Counted from the first letter of the stretch, positions 11,651-22,050 are shown. The stretch is DNA of 64,000 nucleotides from Xanthoparmelia taractica (GCA_033085395.1 JANQBS010000006.1:310001-374000); one strand, 5' to 3'. The notes: generated by a model not told the origin, from the letters alone. Numbers and translations are program-made.

Positions 11651-11670
11651 AGAAGCTTCTCGAAGGTTCC
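11651..11670 (+). promoter_or_regulatory. Perfect four-unit heat-shock element upstream of the Hsp40 gene
   Basis: Four alternating 5-bp units are seen with exact spacing: GAA at 11652, TTC at 11657, GAA at 11662 and TTC at 11667. This matches the consensus bound by trimeric heat-shock factor Hsf1 (nGAAnnTTCn repeats). It lies about 420 bp before the ATG of the SIS1-type chaperone gene, a classical Hsf1 target. Function is inferred from position and motif. Confidence 0.75.
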
Positions 11671-11687
11671 ACCAATCATAGCCGCCT

Positions 11688-11703
11688 TTAGGGTTAGGGT
11701 TAG
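11688..11703 (+). promoter_or_regulatory. Interstitial telomere-like motif (TTAGGG x2 plus TTAG)
   Basis: The motif reads TTAGGGTTAGGGTTAG, 18 bp after the heat-shock element and about 385 bp before the SIS1 start. Short TTAGGG arrays in fungal promoters can bind Tbf1/Taf1/Teb1-type Myb factors. A second, reverse-oriented copy is near 63.5 kb. Whether it acts here is inference. Confidence 0.5.
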
Positions 11704-12087
11704 CCTTATGAACGGAAGCCGGTTTTTGCTTTTTCTCCGGGGGTTAATTATGTCACATGCAATGGCCACACGAAAATTCAACGTACGATAGAAGGAAGAA
11801 GGCTTGTAAGAAAGATTTGATGCTTGTTCCAGTATTCATGTAACTCACGAGAAAAGCAATGCTCCTCTCTTCTTCACCTACCTTTCCAATAAACATCTAG
11901 ACCTTGGTTGGCCCATCAGAATAAAACCCTATTATCACTCATCATCCTTCAACCCCCTGTTGGCTCCATATTTTGACGTGGCCGTTGAGCTCTAGGCCGA
12001 TATCGTTCATCACCTTGTGCCAATTGACTTTGTTTCCCATCTTTGTACTATTGAGGTACCGGGCACTTTCGAAAGCCCTCGTCGACC

Positions 12088-13301
12088 ATGGTAGCAGAAA
12101 CAAAGCTCTACGATGCTCTCAGCATCAAACCCGAATCCACCCAGGATGAGATCAAGAAGGCTTACCGGTAACATCTCCTATAATCCCGAAATGATCCCAA
12201 CATACTGACTTGGTTCTTGTAGGAAAGCAGCTTTGAAACATCACCCAGACAAGAACCCAGACAACCCAAAAGCCGCCGAAAAGTTCAAAGAAGTCTCTCA
12301 AGCCTACGAAATTCTCTCTGATCCTGAAAAACGCAAAGTATATGACCAGTATGGCCTCGAATTCCTCCTCCGGGGCGGTGCGGAAGCTCCTCCCCAAGGC
12401 GGCCCTGGCGGACCAGGAGGCATGCCGTTCGAGGGCATGAACTTTGGCGGAATGGGTGGGGGAATGCCTGGTGGAGGGCGATCATTCCACTACTCTATGG
12501 GCGGAGGAGGCGGGGGCTTCAATGGTGAAAGCTTCAGTGGCGGCGATCCATTCAAAGTGTTTGCGGAATTCATGAGGGGAGGTGGGGCGGGCATGGGAGA
12601 CGATGATGATGTCTTTTCCCAGTTTACGGGCGGCGGTAGAAACTCACAGGGGTCGAGGAAGGACTCATATGCTGGAGGTTCCATGAGGAGGAGGGATCGG
12701 TCACCGGAGGTTACGACAGTGGAGAGACCGTTGCCGGTGACTCTGGAGGAGTTATACAGAGGGACGCATAAGAAGATGAAGATCAAACGGAAGACGTTCG
12801 ATCCGCGGACGCAGAAGCGGAATGTTGAGGACAAGATTCTAGAAATGGAGATCAAGCCTGGCTACAAGGCTGGGACGAAGATGAAGTTCAAAGGAGTCGG
12901 AGATCAGGAGGAGGGAGGGACACAAGATTTGCATTTCATCATCACCGAGGTACGCATATTTTGTCCAGTCCTTCTTTTGAAAGTTGCTAACAATGCTTTA
13001 GAAAGAACACCCGCTTTTCAAGCGCCAAGACGACGACCTCATAGCCGTCATTGAGCTCGATCTCAAAGAAGCCCTCACAGGCTGGCAACGAACGATATCT
13101 ACCATTGACGGCAAGCAAGTCCCAGTGCGCGGCGGCGGTCCCACACCGCCAGGCTTCAGAGAAACCTTCCCTCACCTCGGCATGCCGAAGAGCAAGGCCA
13201 AGAACAAGGACGAACGGGGAGACATGATCGTCGAGGTGAAGGTCAAGTTCCCAACAAGCTTAACGCAGGCTCAGAAGAATAAATTGAAGGAGATCCTATG
13301 A
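12088..13301 (+). CDS. SIS1: Type II Hsp40 co-chaperone (Sis1/Psi1, DNAJB1-like)
   Basis: Class B J-proteins stimulate the Hsp70 ATPase and hand over misfolded clients in cytosol and nucleus. Exons are 12088-12167, 12223-12949 and 13002-13301, giving 368 residues. The J domain (about 1-70) carries the HPD motif at residues 34-36 (KHHPDKNP). A long Gly/Phe/Met-rich linker follows (about 75-180, GGMPFEGMNFGGMGGG), then two beta-rich substrate-binding domains (EELYRGTHKKMKIKRK; FKRQDDDLIAVIELDL). The zinc-finger CxxCxGxG repeats of type I Hsp40s are absent, and the C-terminal KVKFPTSLTQAQ element matches the Sis1 group. A perfect heat-shock element and a TTAGGG motif lie about 0.4 kb upstream, suggesting Hsf1 control. 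Confidence 0.95.
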
Positions 13302-13580
13302 TTGACGAAACTGCATCTGGTATCGGCGTTTAGAGAAGCCTTTACTCCACGAAGGCGGTGGATTTGAAAGCGAATTTTTGCAGGCGTCCAAGCCTTTTAG
13401 CTTAAGGTATAGCCCATGCTCTATCGGCTTCAGAGCGTATCTAGATGAAACAGAAGCCATAACAAAACATCCGTTGATTCCCTACAAAACATTGTCTTCC
13501 ATATTCTCACCTCCGTCACCAAGGAGTTTCATGAATTGAAAATCCTCGAATACAGCAACTCATGCCTCCCAACCCACAAA

Positions 13581-13913
13581 TCACACATCAGCACCCTTTG
13601 CACCGCCTCCACCACACCCATGATGATGCGGCGGTGGCGGTCGGGTTCGTACGATACTGGTACGGGAAGAAGGGTGGTGGGCGAGGTAGGATTCAAGACC
13701 GCTGGAGAAGGCGAAGGAGCCTAGGGGGAGGGCGGAGTCGGAGAGGAGGAGGAGGAGGGGGTGGGATAGTAGGTCATTGGGGGGAAGAGCGGGGTGGCTG
13801 TTTGGGGCGGATGGGGGTGGAGACTGGTTCAACTTGGCGCGGGCAGCGGTCAGTTGGATCTCGAGACGAGCAATCTCTTCTGTGACGGTTTGCTCGTGTG
13901 CGTTGCTGCTCAT
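13581..13913 (-). pseudogene. Truncated urease accessory protein UreF fragment
   Basis: UreF is part of the UreDFG chaperone complex that loads nickel into urease. This frame starts at a good ATG (13913), with a short coiled region (EEIARLEIQLTAARAKL), then LLLLLSDSALPLGSFAFSS and GLESYLAHH, which is the conserved start of fungal UreF. After about residue 80 the frame drifts into a low-complexity Pro/His/Gly run and stops at 109 residues, where fungal UreF proteins usually have about 250 or more. I looked in all three frames down to the SIS1 stop (13301) and saw no further UreF-like sequence. It looks like a 5' remnant left by a rearrangement or deletion. Remote splicing to an unseen exon is unlikely, because SIS1 occupies the downstream space. 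Confidence 0.6.
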
Positions 13914-14245
13914 TGAAAAAGCATGGTTAGATGAGCGAGGCTTCTAGGGCTGAAGATGTTGGTGAATATTAAGTCGCTATTCTTTCAAGTGTCGATTATC
14001 AGATACCATGAGTATCATATGAAAGGTTCACTGGCTTTCGGAAAAACTGCGAGCAAATGACAAGCGAAACCATGAAGCTTCAGTGTCCGGCGACTTGTCT
14101 CTTTATTCGGCAATCTATGGAGAGGTAGCGGTTAGCATTTTCTACTTCATACATATCGTGGCTTACGTTCCCATCAAGTCATTCGTCTAGGCTTCAGTCA
14201 GGGTTGGCTCTCTCGACGCCATCTTGCATGGGTCATCTACTCGTC
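13914..14245. other. Gap between the UreF and GMC relics (332 bp)
   Basis: No open frame with recognisable features lies here. It sits between two broken genes and is best read as non-coding or decayed sequence. Confidence 0.5.
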
Positions 14246-14448
14246 TTACAAGATCATCTCCGCAGCCTGCTTCGCAATTCCGTACAACGTTGCTTGAGGA
14301 TGACCACCAATTGCCACTGCGATGCGTCGATGCCAGATTCGAGCACGTGAATGTCCAGTGAAGGGCCACCTTGATGGAGACGTGATGCCAGGGCGCATCC
14401 AGTAAGACCGCCGCCAATGATTATGTAGTCAGCTTCTCCGTAAGCCAT
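14246..14448 (-). pseudogene. GMC oxidoreductase relic: N terminus joined directly to C terminus
   Basis: GMC (glucose-methanol-choline) oxidoreductases are FAD enzymes of about 550-650 residues. Starting at ATG 14448, the frame gives the FAD-binding fold YIIIGGGLTGCALASRL and ends its second strand with IHVLESGID. Within about ten bases, in a different reading frame, comes the typical C-terminal end IGGHPQATLYGIAKQAAEM followed by L and a TAA at 14246-14248. Some 500 residues of the middle of the enzyme are missing, and the join is out of frame. This is an internal-deletion pseudogene. Both ends are individually convincing; the gene's former substrate cannot be told. Confidence 0.65.
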
Positions 14449-16052
14449 AGCGAGTAAAGGCGAAGGCTTCTAGCAGAGGAGACAATGGCGGGAGGCCATC
14501 AAAGTGTATTGATTTTTGTTTGTTGTAAGTGAACTGGAGACGTGCTGCTGACTCGACGGAAGCCGAACGAAGACACCGAAGCTGGGCTGCAGATTAATGT
14601 AGCCCATTCAATGTACCTTACTTGGCACTCAATTGCTCACGCACGATGAGGGTGAATCAAAGCTAATGGAAAGTGCACTTCTCTACTGTTTGCTTGATCT
14701 CCGACTGTCCTTTGATCCACGGGTACAGCAGACAACCAGAGCCGAAGCATCCCGTTTTGCATGGTGGGCCAAACCGCTCCTATTCAGACCACCATATCCG
14801 AAGTCCATGCCAAAAAGAGCAGATCGAGGGGCAATTTATATTATAACGACCAATGTCTATGACATACGTACGGTTAGCTGTATGCAGAAGTTCACTTATG
14901 ACACTGCCTGTGAGGACTCACGTGAGACCATCTGCACGGAAGTTACTTATGCTTAGTCCCATACTTGCCTCATTTTACCACATGTTCGTTTGTCGTTATC
15001 CACAGCGAATGATGACATGTGTCCATTGGCGGATGGACTCAACGCAGTCACGTCCAAGTCCGCACGGACACTAGCAACAACCGGAGGAGAAAATCGATAT
15101 CTCAAGCGATCACAGCTGCATACGCAAACAATTTGCAGCTCAAAACAGGTGCTGCGGTTGCGTAGGCGCACTCGCGAATCATCGGCGGTGGCTATGGTAA
15201 CTTGATGGGCTTGAACGGGATCTGTGTCCACATACTCATTTCCATTGATCACGTCAACGCTGTCGGAAAGACAGTCACTGTAGGTGAACATCGACAGTCG
15301 ACAATCTGTGGTGGACTGTGTGAGGTGCTGGTCCCAATTCGGTATCGTCAGCTCTGCAGTGGTGAAGTCAAGGTCTGGCTGTCCCTGAAGAGACAGCAAA
15401 GCCTGGCTCATTGGCATCGTTTTCAGAAAGTAGGAGATAAACTCGAGTATGTCTTGCCATTATAGATAACATTAAGCTCAAGCCCACGATGGACCATCTT
15501 CATAAATCTTCGGCCAGACTTGGTCCGTTGCAGTTGCAGATCTTGCGAAACGTGATATCTATTTCGTAAATGGCGATGAGGACCTCGTAGCTGTCCACAG
15601 ACCAAACCTAGAGAGGCTACAGATGCTTAGTTAGAAACACGATCCGGATAAGGCCTTCAATCGTTGGTTCTCTCTGTGAAATTGAAAAGCAGATGGGCCT
15701 GAAGGAGAAGACGCCAGAGTGCTTGGAAATGGCGAGGCGCGCCCTCCCTCGCCATGGCAGAGTATTCAAATTCGGAAGGATCATGGGAGAGCTGGAAAAG
15801 GAGGTGTGGTTTTCAGGCAGGCTACGACCTCTTCTAAGGCATTGTTGTTTTTCTCTTCGAGTACTCGTACTTGTATCGTGATGGTTCGGTAATTCTTTCC
15901 CTTCAGCGGCCAATTGAAATAGGGTAGGTACTTACATTACTCGCTACGAGATGCCCCTTGTGTGACTGCAGCAAACCATAAATGGCTAGCTTGGCAGCGG
16001 AAGTCGAAGCTCCGTCTCCGCTCGAATATCCAACCACTCTCATCCCCCAGAA
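14449..16052. other. Gene-poor stretch upstream of BMT5 (1.6 kb)
   Basis: No recognisable gene. The largest frame is a 154-codon ATG frame on the minus strand (15417-14953) with no family features I know; a 98-codon minus frame ends at 15617. Neither shows a fungal domain, and splicing between them gave nothing recognisable. With the two relics to its left, this reads as a decayed or rearranged interval. The last few hundred bases must contain the BMT5 promoter. Confidence 0.5.
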
Positions 16053-16949
16053 ATGGGCAAAGCAAAGAGGCCAAAGGTAAAAGCTCCCAGTCATAAGCCA
16101 TACTCCAAAACACGACCTGCAGCCTCAAAACCCCAACCTCCTTCGCGCAAGCTCACAAACGGCACGAAACCTCACCCCCCACACATCCCCTTTTCCCCCA
16201 CCGACCGCATCCTCCTCGTCGGCGAAGGCGACTTCTCCTTCTCCCACTCCCTTCTCAGCGCCCACGGCTGTACCCACCTAGTCGCGACTAGCTACGACAA
16301 GGTCTCCGCGCTCCGAAGCAAATACCCACAAGCAGCCTCCAACATCGCCGCGCTGGAAGCGGAGGAGAATTGCATAGTGCGGTATGGGGTTGACGCGACC
16401 AAGCTTGGGAAACCGGGAGTAGCGGACGGGGGTGGAGGGGGGAAGGAGGTCAAGAGGGGAGGCTTCGATAGGGTGGTTTTCAATTTTCCGCACGTGGGCG
16501 GCTTGACAAAGGATGTGAATCGGCAGGTCAGGCACAACCAAGGTTAGACACACTTGTACAGTCCATTAGTATGGGCCCCGCATTGTCAATTAGACTAACC
16601 GGCTCGCGAAGAACTCCTCGTCGGTTTCTTCCAAGCCGCGCTACCTTTACTAGCTCCTTCAGGATCGATCATTGTTACAATCTTCGACGGCGAGCCCTAC
16701 GAACTATGGAACCTAAGAGACCTCGCACGACATGTGGGTTTAAAAGTTGAAAGGAGCTTCAAATTCCAGGCCAGCGCCTATCCAGGGTACCAACACGCCA
16801 GGACCCTAGGAAACATTGAGGGCGGTAGAGGCTGGAAGGGGGTAGGACGGCCAGCCAGGACCTACGTCTTCGAGGTAAAAGATGGAGTACCACGGGTAGC
16901 ACCGAGGAGCACAAACAAAAGCGATAACAGTGACTCGGAAGATGACTGA
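16053..16949 (+). CDS. BMT5: 25S rRNA (uridine-N3)-methyltransferase Bmt5-like
   Basis: Bmt5 methylates U2634 of 25S rRNA in the nucleolus, using S-adenosylmethionine. Exons are 16053-16542 and 16612-16949, giving 275 residues. A basic N terminus rich in Lys/Pro precedes the Rossmann-type DUF2431 domain. The SAM loop is ILLVGEGDFSFSHSL (about residues 53-67), then VATSYDK, the FDRVVFNFPHVGG motif, and after the intron LLAPSGSIIVTIFDGEPYELW. The tail is short and acidic (DNSDSEDD). The 69-nt intron (GTTAGA..GCGAAG) has a slightly unusual donor, but the join NQELLVGFF restores the family pattern. Assignment to the exact uridine is by family, not shown by the sequence. Confidence 0.9.
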
Positions 16950-17066
16950 TCATGAGTCCAGTCCGTAACGGATCGTTTTAAAACCAATTCAGACCCCTTC
17001 GCTATCAAAATTTACGGGCTATGCTGAAAAGGAAACACCGTGGGAGTTTGCATAAAGGCTTGAGTA

Positions 17067-18463
17067 TCATGATATGTACACTTTCCGAACCTCCGAGGCT
17101 GGATATATGACTGAAGTCGTGGGATCTTTGACCTGGCCCGCGTCCAGACCGACCTTCGCACTCATCTCAAGCAGACGATCTCTCCCGTACACCCTGCCAT
17201 TTGGAAGGACAACGGGATCGCTCTCAACATAGCTCTTCGTATGATGTGCGTAGGGCAAGTTGCGCGCAAGGTCATTCAGCTCCGTCGAGCAGATCGGGCA
17301 GACCGATGTGGTGGTGGAACTCGCATTTGCCGTGCTGCTGGCATGTTTCGAATGGCAAGATGGTGTCTTGAGAGCCGAAAGCCCCGCAGAAAGCGCTATA
17401 TGAAGGAGTGGCCGTGCGGGGAGCGAGAAGAGCTCGTGGTGGGTATTGACAAAGAGTTTGGCGAGGTCGTCCCACCGACTTTCGGAATACAGTTTCTGTT
17501 CCTGTCAGCAGCCAGGTAATGACCGTCAGGGTATGCTGCTTACCCTATACTCCCGCACCTTTGTATCCGGCGGATAGGCAAGAAGACCCGCAGCTCTGTT
17601 GACCTCTTCAAGAGAGATGCCAGGATGGTGGGTCAAGTATCTCAGCGCATGTTGCCGGGCTTCCACCAGCTGCCCATTCCGGCGAAGCTCAATATACTGC
17701 TGCAACCGAAGCTCAAACTCGAGGCGATTCTGCAGAAGTCCCTACCCGTCAGCATGTCGTGCCATTGTGAAAACCCCTCTGAGGACAAGATAGCCCTCAC
17801 GTCAAGCTTCTTCATCATAGGCCGATGCTCCGCACACCAAGCCAAACACTCCTGCGTGCTCCTCCGTCTCAAACTCTCCTCAACCCGGTGGCACTGCACA
17901 AACACCTCCACATCCACCAACTCCTCAATCCCCTTCTCCCTCGCCAGCGCCCTGGCACTCTCCCCATACCCGCACCTCAGTAGATAATCCACCAACAACC
18001 TATTCAGCCTCACGCGCGACCACTCATCGTATTTCACGTCCGCCAAACTGGGTATCTCGTACAAATCCTGTAGATGCTGTATCCGCTTCCTCGACGCCTG
18101 ATGCAACGCCTTCTCCTCGCTGTGCAAGCTCTCCATTTTCCGCTTGAGCCCTTGCATCCGGCTAATCATATTTTCCAGCGACGCGACCGTCTTGGAGGCA
18201 TCCTGCCCGGCCAGCGAGGCGTTGGCGGTGGCTTTGAGCGCGGAGAGGACGTCCTTGTTCTCCCGTTCGACGTGCTTCTGGACCGTCTTGAAATTCTTCC
18301 GGGCGACCTCATGCGGGAGGCGGAGGAGGGGTTGGTCCTGTTTTCGCGGGTATTCTCGTTAGCTTGGCTGGCTTTTCGGATGCTGAGGGCATGGGGTTCA
18401 TATATTTACCAAGAGCAAGTGGCTTTCGGGGTTGAGCTTGGTGGTTGTGAGTTCGTCGGCCAT
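17067..18463 (-). CDS. FYV10: GID/CTLH E3 ubiquitin ligase subunit Fyv10/Gid9 (MAEA homologue)
   Basis: Gid9 pairs with Gid2 to form the catalytic module of the GID ligase, which degrades gluconeogenic enzymes when glucose returns. Exons (5' to 3') are 18463-18410, 18337-17801, 17729-17544 and 17495-17067, giving 401 residues. There is an N-terminal helical region, a LisH-like motif (VRLNRLLVDYLLRCGYGES), a CTLH stretch ending in ECLAWCAEH, a CRA domain, and a C-terminal RING-like fold with CPICSTELNDLA and LPNGRVYGRDRLLEM, as in MAEA. The third intron has two usable acceptors six bases apart (GACAG and GAACAG); the downstream one is used here, and the upstream one would insert Glu-Gln. The 117-bp gap to BMT5 is a tail-to-tail junction. 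Confidence 0.93.
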
Positions 18464-18808
18464 GGCGTGTGACCTATACGTGAGATTCGAGGGAGACTGG
18501 ATGTGTAATGAGTGATCTGAAATATTATATTGTGGTATTCGTCCAAAAATGACTTGCTGTTGCTCATTTCAATCCATTACGTGGGGAGAGGATTTATGTG
18601 ATCATGGGGCTTGGCGGGATTTGCGGGCTGACAACCCCCCCTCGTTAACTCCGCATGGTCAAAATGATATACCGGTGTACTTTCCCAAAAAGAAGAGCTT
18701 CATGTCGGACACATTCACTATAGGAGGATCACTCCCTTGCCTATCCAGCTACTAGTAATACAAAGCACGTGCCATGAAGAGTGCTGCAGAACTCCTCAAG
18801 GATACTTT
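18464..18808. other. Promoter region of FYV10 / 3' flank of CBF5 (345 bp)
   Basis: FYV10 and CBF5 are both on the minus strand, so this holds the CBF5 3' flank and the FYV10 promoter. No extra gene or repeat was seen. Confidence 0.5.
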
Positions 18809-20432
18809 TCAATCACTGGCCTCGTCCGAATCCACTTTCTTCAACTTCCTCTTTTCCTTTTTCTCCTTCTTTTTCCGCTTCCGCTCTTCTCTTTCCCCGG
18901 CAGTTTCATCCTCGTGCCTCTTTCGCTTCTTCGACATTCCCTCCCCGTTTGGAGGTGATGCCTGAGATTCTTTGGGTGCCTCAACAGTCGATCCAGCCTT
19001 CGCTTGTTCCTCGACTGCAGCTGCTGGAGCATCAATTTGCTTGGACGGTTGGGCGGCACCGTTTTCTAGGGGTGCCGTGAAATCCTTGTATTCTGCGTTC
19101 CATTTGGCTGGTGTTGCCTCATTGGGTCTTCCGTACTTCTATAGTACCTTAGATTAGCACTTCCCCATCGATCCATTAAAACGCGGCATGATCCTTACAT
19201 CCAGCTTCCCGTCCGACTTCATCTTTTTCTTCTCCAAAGCTACAGGACCTAAACCCCACCGTCTTGGGTAGAGGTCTCGCTCCATGATGCAACGCTTGAC
19301 CTTGGCAACCACTCCATGATCGCATGAGGATAACTCAACCGTAGACATCTGAGCTATACCCAAAGCGATTGCTTCGCCCTTCGTGGTCATCAAGACTACT
19401 TCCTCGTGCACCTCGATGCCAGTCTCTATAGCTTGGTCAGTATGTAGCCTCTCAATCCAAAGGAGGCAGCCATACCATATCGTAGAAGACCAGGTATCAT
19501 GAGCTTCGCTCCATAGCAGACGGCGTTGACGGCACTGTCCTTGACGACTATTCGCTTGTACGTTGTAAGAAGGCTTTCCAACGGTCGGATGACCTTTCGC
19601 AGCATAGACTCGTCCCTCGTATTGTCTTGCATCCATTGGGCGTCCAGCACATCATGCAGAGTCACCATGCCATCTTGTTCGTCCATAGCTCCACTTCTTA
19701 CTCTCCGTAGCTCTTGCATATGCGCGCCAACACCCAACAATAAGCCGAGATGAACACACAGAGTTCGAATGTACGTTCCTGCCTCGCAGCTGACCCAGAA
19801 GACGCCAAGATGCCTATCATTGTCGAACTCATATAACTTACTTTCATGGATAGTCCGTATCCGAAGCTGTCTCTTGACTGCAGAGATAAGAGGAGGTCTC
19901 TGAAACAGTGCGCCGGTAAGAGTCTCCAGTGCTCGAGCAAGCTGCGCTTCTCCACCAGGTAGTTTGTCGTGAAGCCGTATAACGCAGACATACTCTTTAC
20001 CAGCACCTTGCTGGGACTTGACAAGCCGAGTCGCGCGATCCAGGCAGACGATCAAGCAGCCAGTGACCTTGGGATCCAGAGTTCCGCTGTGTCCGGTTTT
20101 CTCGATCCTGTGAACTGTCAATACATTTGTTTGCTGTCCTCACAAGCGCCCCTCATGTACCTGAGCATGCGTTTAACCCACGCAACCACCTCATGACTGG
20201 AAGGATTGCTAGGTTTGTCGAGGTTGATCACACCGGAGCTGATGAAGGACTTGAGGTCGCGCTTGAGAGGAGTACATCCCACAGGAATTGGCGTGAAGTG
20301 TCCGGTTCGGACGAGTAGCCTGTTGTAGTTTTTGAGGAGTAATGGCCAATCGCTGGTGTCGACTGCTGGCGTTGAAGCTTCAGGTTTGATGGTATAGTCC
20401 ACCTCTTGGCCTTTGGCAAGAGCGACTGCCAT
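18809..20432 (-). CDS. CBF5: H/ACA snoRNP pseudouridine synthase Cbf5 (dyskerin)
   Basis: Cbf5 is the catalytic subunit of box H/ACA snoRNPs, converting uridine to pseudouridine in rRNA and snRNA in the nucleolus. Exons (5' to 3') are 20432-20161, 20107-19476, 19425-19199 and 19138-18809, giving 486 residues (yeast has 483). The dyskerin N-terminal region (GVINLDKPSNPSSHEVVAW) leads to the TruB catalytic motif GHSGTLDPKVTGCL with Asp102, then SCEAGTYIRTLCVHLG, a PUA domain (GAKLMIPGLLRY, VVLMTTKGEAIALG), and the RDLYPRRWGLGP signature. The last exon encodes an Ala/Pro-rich linker and a Lys/Glu-rich KKKEKKEKRKLKK tail typical of fungal Cbf5. All introns are 50-60 nt, too short to hold a snoRNA. 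Confidence 0.97.
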
Positions 20433-20731
20433 TCCTGGATGCCTGACTCAAACACGTGATGATTATTACTGCGGTCGCTCCTTCATCATTTGGGGATGGT
20501 AAAAAATGGAATTGTCTGTAAATGCACCTTCTTGCGGAAGTTTAGAATTTTGTGCACTTAGGGGAGCTCTAGCCGAACGCGCACTTCTTGGCACGGTAGT
20601 GAAGGGAACTACTCATTTTCTTACCTGCTTCTTTGATTTTTCAAAGGGTCTTGATGTTATGGTGGACCGTTCTTCCATTCTTTAATTCATACATAAGAAC
20701 AACCCAAAACTATCGCGCTGTTCTTAGCAGT

Positions 20732-22050
20732 TCAATCTCCCCCAAGTCGCCGACCCTGCCCTCTGGTGCCCCAAGCACTTGAAAATCCAAATCCACTCGA
20801 CGTGCCACCACCGGGTGCTTGAGTTGCAGGTCTAAATGCAGTCCCGTAACCTCTCGCTTGGAAGCCGGGCTTATCTGCTCCAAACCATCGCTTGACGACC
20901 GCAGGCGTTCGAATGTAGTTTTTCCCCCCGCCAAAAGTTGGGTAAAGGCGGGTAAGAAAGTCGTAAAGATGAGCAGCCAGAAGACCTGCGCCTTGTTTCA
21001 AGGCTGCGTCAGGTCCAGCGATGATGAATGTCATCAAAAGCATTGCCCACGGCAGCCATATCACGTTGAACGTGATGATAAAGAAGGATACCTTCTTGCC
21101 TCTATTGTCTTGCGAGTACGTATATGCAATGCCGAGAATGAGAGCTATCCGCGTTAGCCTTCAGTCATGGCCCACCACAATAGCCACTACCTTGGGTCAA
21201 GACCGCACTGCCTAGCACGAAACCAGCTGTAGCCTTTTGTATGTCAGCGACGACTACCAAGATTCAGAAGATCAAATGGATCGCCATGATACAAGAGAGA
21301 GTCGTATATGTAGGAAGCCAAAACCACCAAACGTAAACTTCAGATCACGTAGGCTATTCTCAAATTTCGCTTCCACCATGCCTACACCGCATACAAGCCC
21401 TTAAGGATTGATTGCGAATGACGGGCCTGCATGAGATGTAAGGGTAATCTGCCTCATCTCCAGGAACCGCTTCAGCCAGATGATGGCTGGGCGGGCAGAT
21501 ATGTGAGGGGTGCTAGGAAAGGTGCCAGCGAAGGATGCTTCACAGAGGTAGTGAACGTGGTACGCATAGACAAGCTGAAGGAAAGAGAGTAATGGTACGT
21601 ACCAGAATTACAAGGCCGAGGAAGATTATATATGTGAAAAAATCCCCCGGTTGAGAGAAACGGCCAGACTCTTTCTCAAGACCGCTCGAGTATGTCCATA
21701 CTTGATGAAACATGAATACGTGAACTTGCAAAGAGGTTGATGAGGCTTACAGAAGTAGGTATCAAAAAGTATGCTTAGATCTGGACCAGTCACCCAAAAT
21801 GGTGTGACAAACCGCCACACTTCTGGCAGTGGATATTTGAATATCCATGGCAGGTAGAACACGACTCGACTTCCACTAATGATGTTGCCGTATACAAGCA
21901 GCGACGTGCCAAGCGTCAATGCTGTTAAGGTCCTATCCCGTCAGCATCAGAGCGGCTGCCCTTGCTAGGGTAGGCAGGACCGGCTGTTGAAGCATTTAAG
22001 AGAGTGATGACATACCTCGACACTGGGGGTGCTGCCCAATATGCTTCCAT
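20732..22050 (-). CDS. DER1: Derlin (Der1-like) ER-associated degradation protein
   Basis: Derlins are inactive rhomboid-fold membrane proteins that help move misfolded proteins out of the ER to the cytosolic proteasome. Exons (5' to 3') are 22050-22016, 21932-21751, 21700-21603, 21233-21191 and 21144-20732, giving 256 residues. The N terminus MEAYWAAPPVSRTLTALTL contains the derlin PPVSR motif. WRFVTPFWVTG (derlin WR motif), SQPGDFFTYIIF, several hydrophobic spans and GLLAAHLYDFLTRLYPTFG follow, and the C-terminal tail ends GQGRRLGG. Intron 3 is 369 nt, unusually long here, but the residues on each side (VIL / ATAGFVLGS) are contiguous in fungal relatives. Gene symbol by family; it could equally be called dfm/derlin. 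Confidence 0.9.

Larger units (their letters stand above)
11296..12087. other. Intergenic, RBG2 3' end to SIS1 promoter (792 bp)
   Basis: No protein gene is recognisable. It holds a perfect heat-shock element at 11651-11670 and a telomere-like TTAGGG motif at 11688-11703, both listed separately. Pyrimidine-rich sequence precedes the SIS1 start. Confidence 0.6.

Noticed and set aside
14953..15417. 154-codon ATG frame on the minus strand
   Set aside because: No recognisable domain, no extension by splicing into neighbouring frames, and it lies in a decay zone; kept only as a note.
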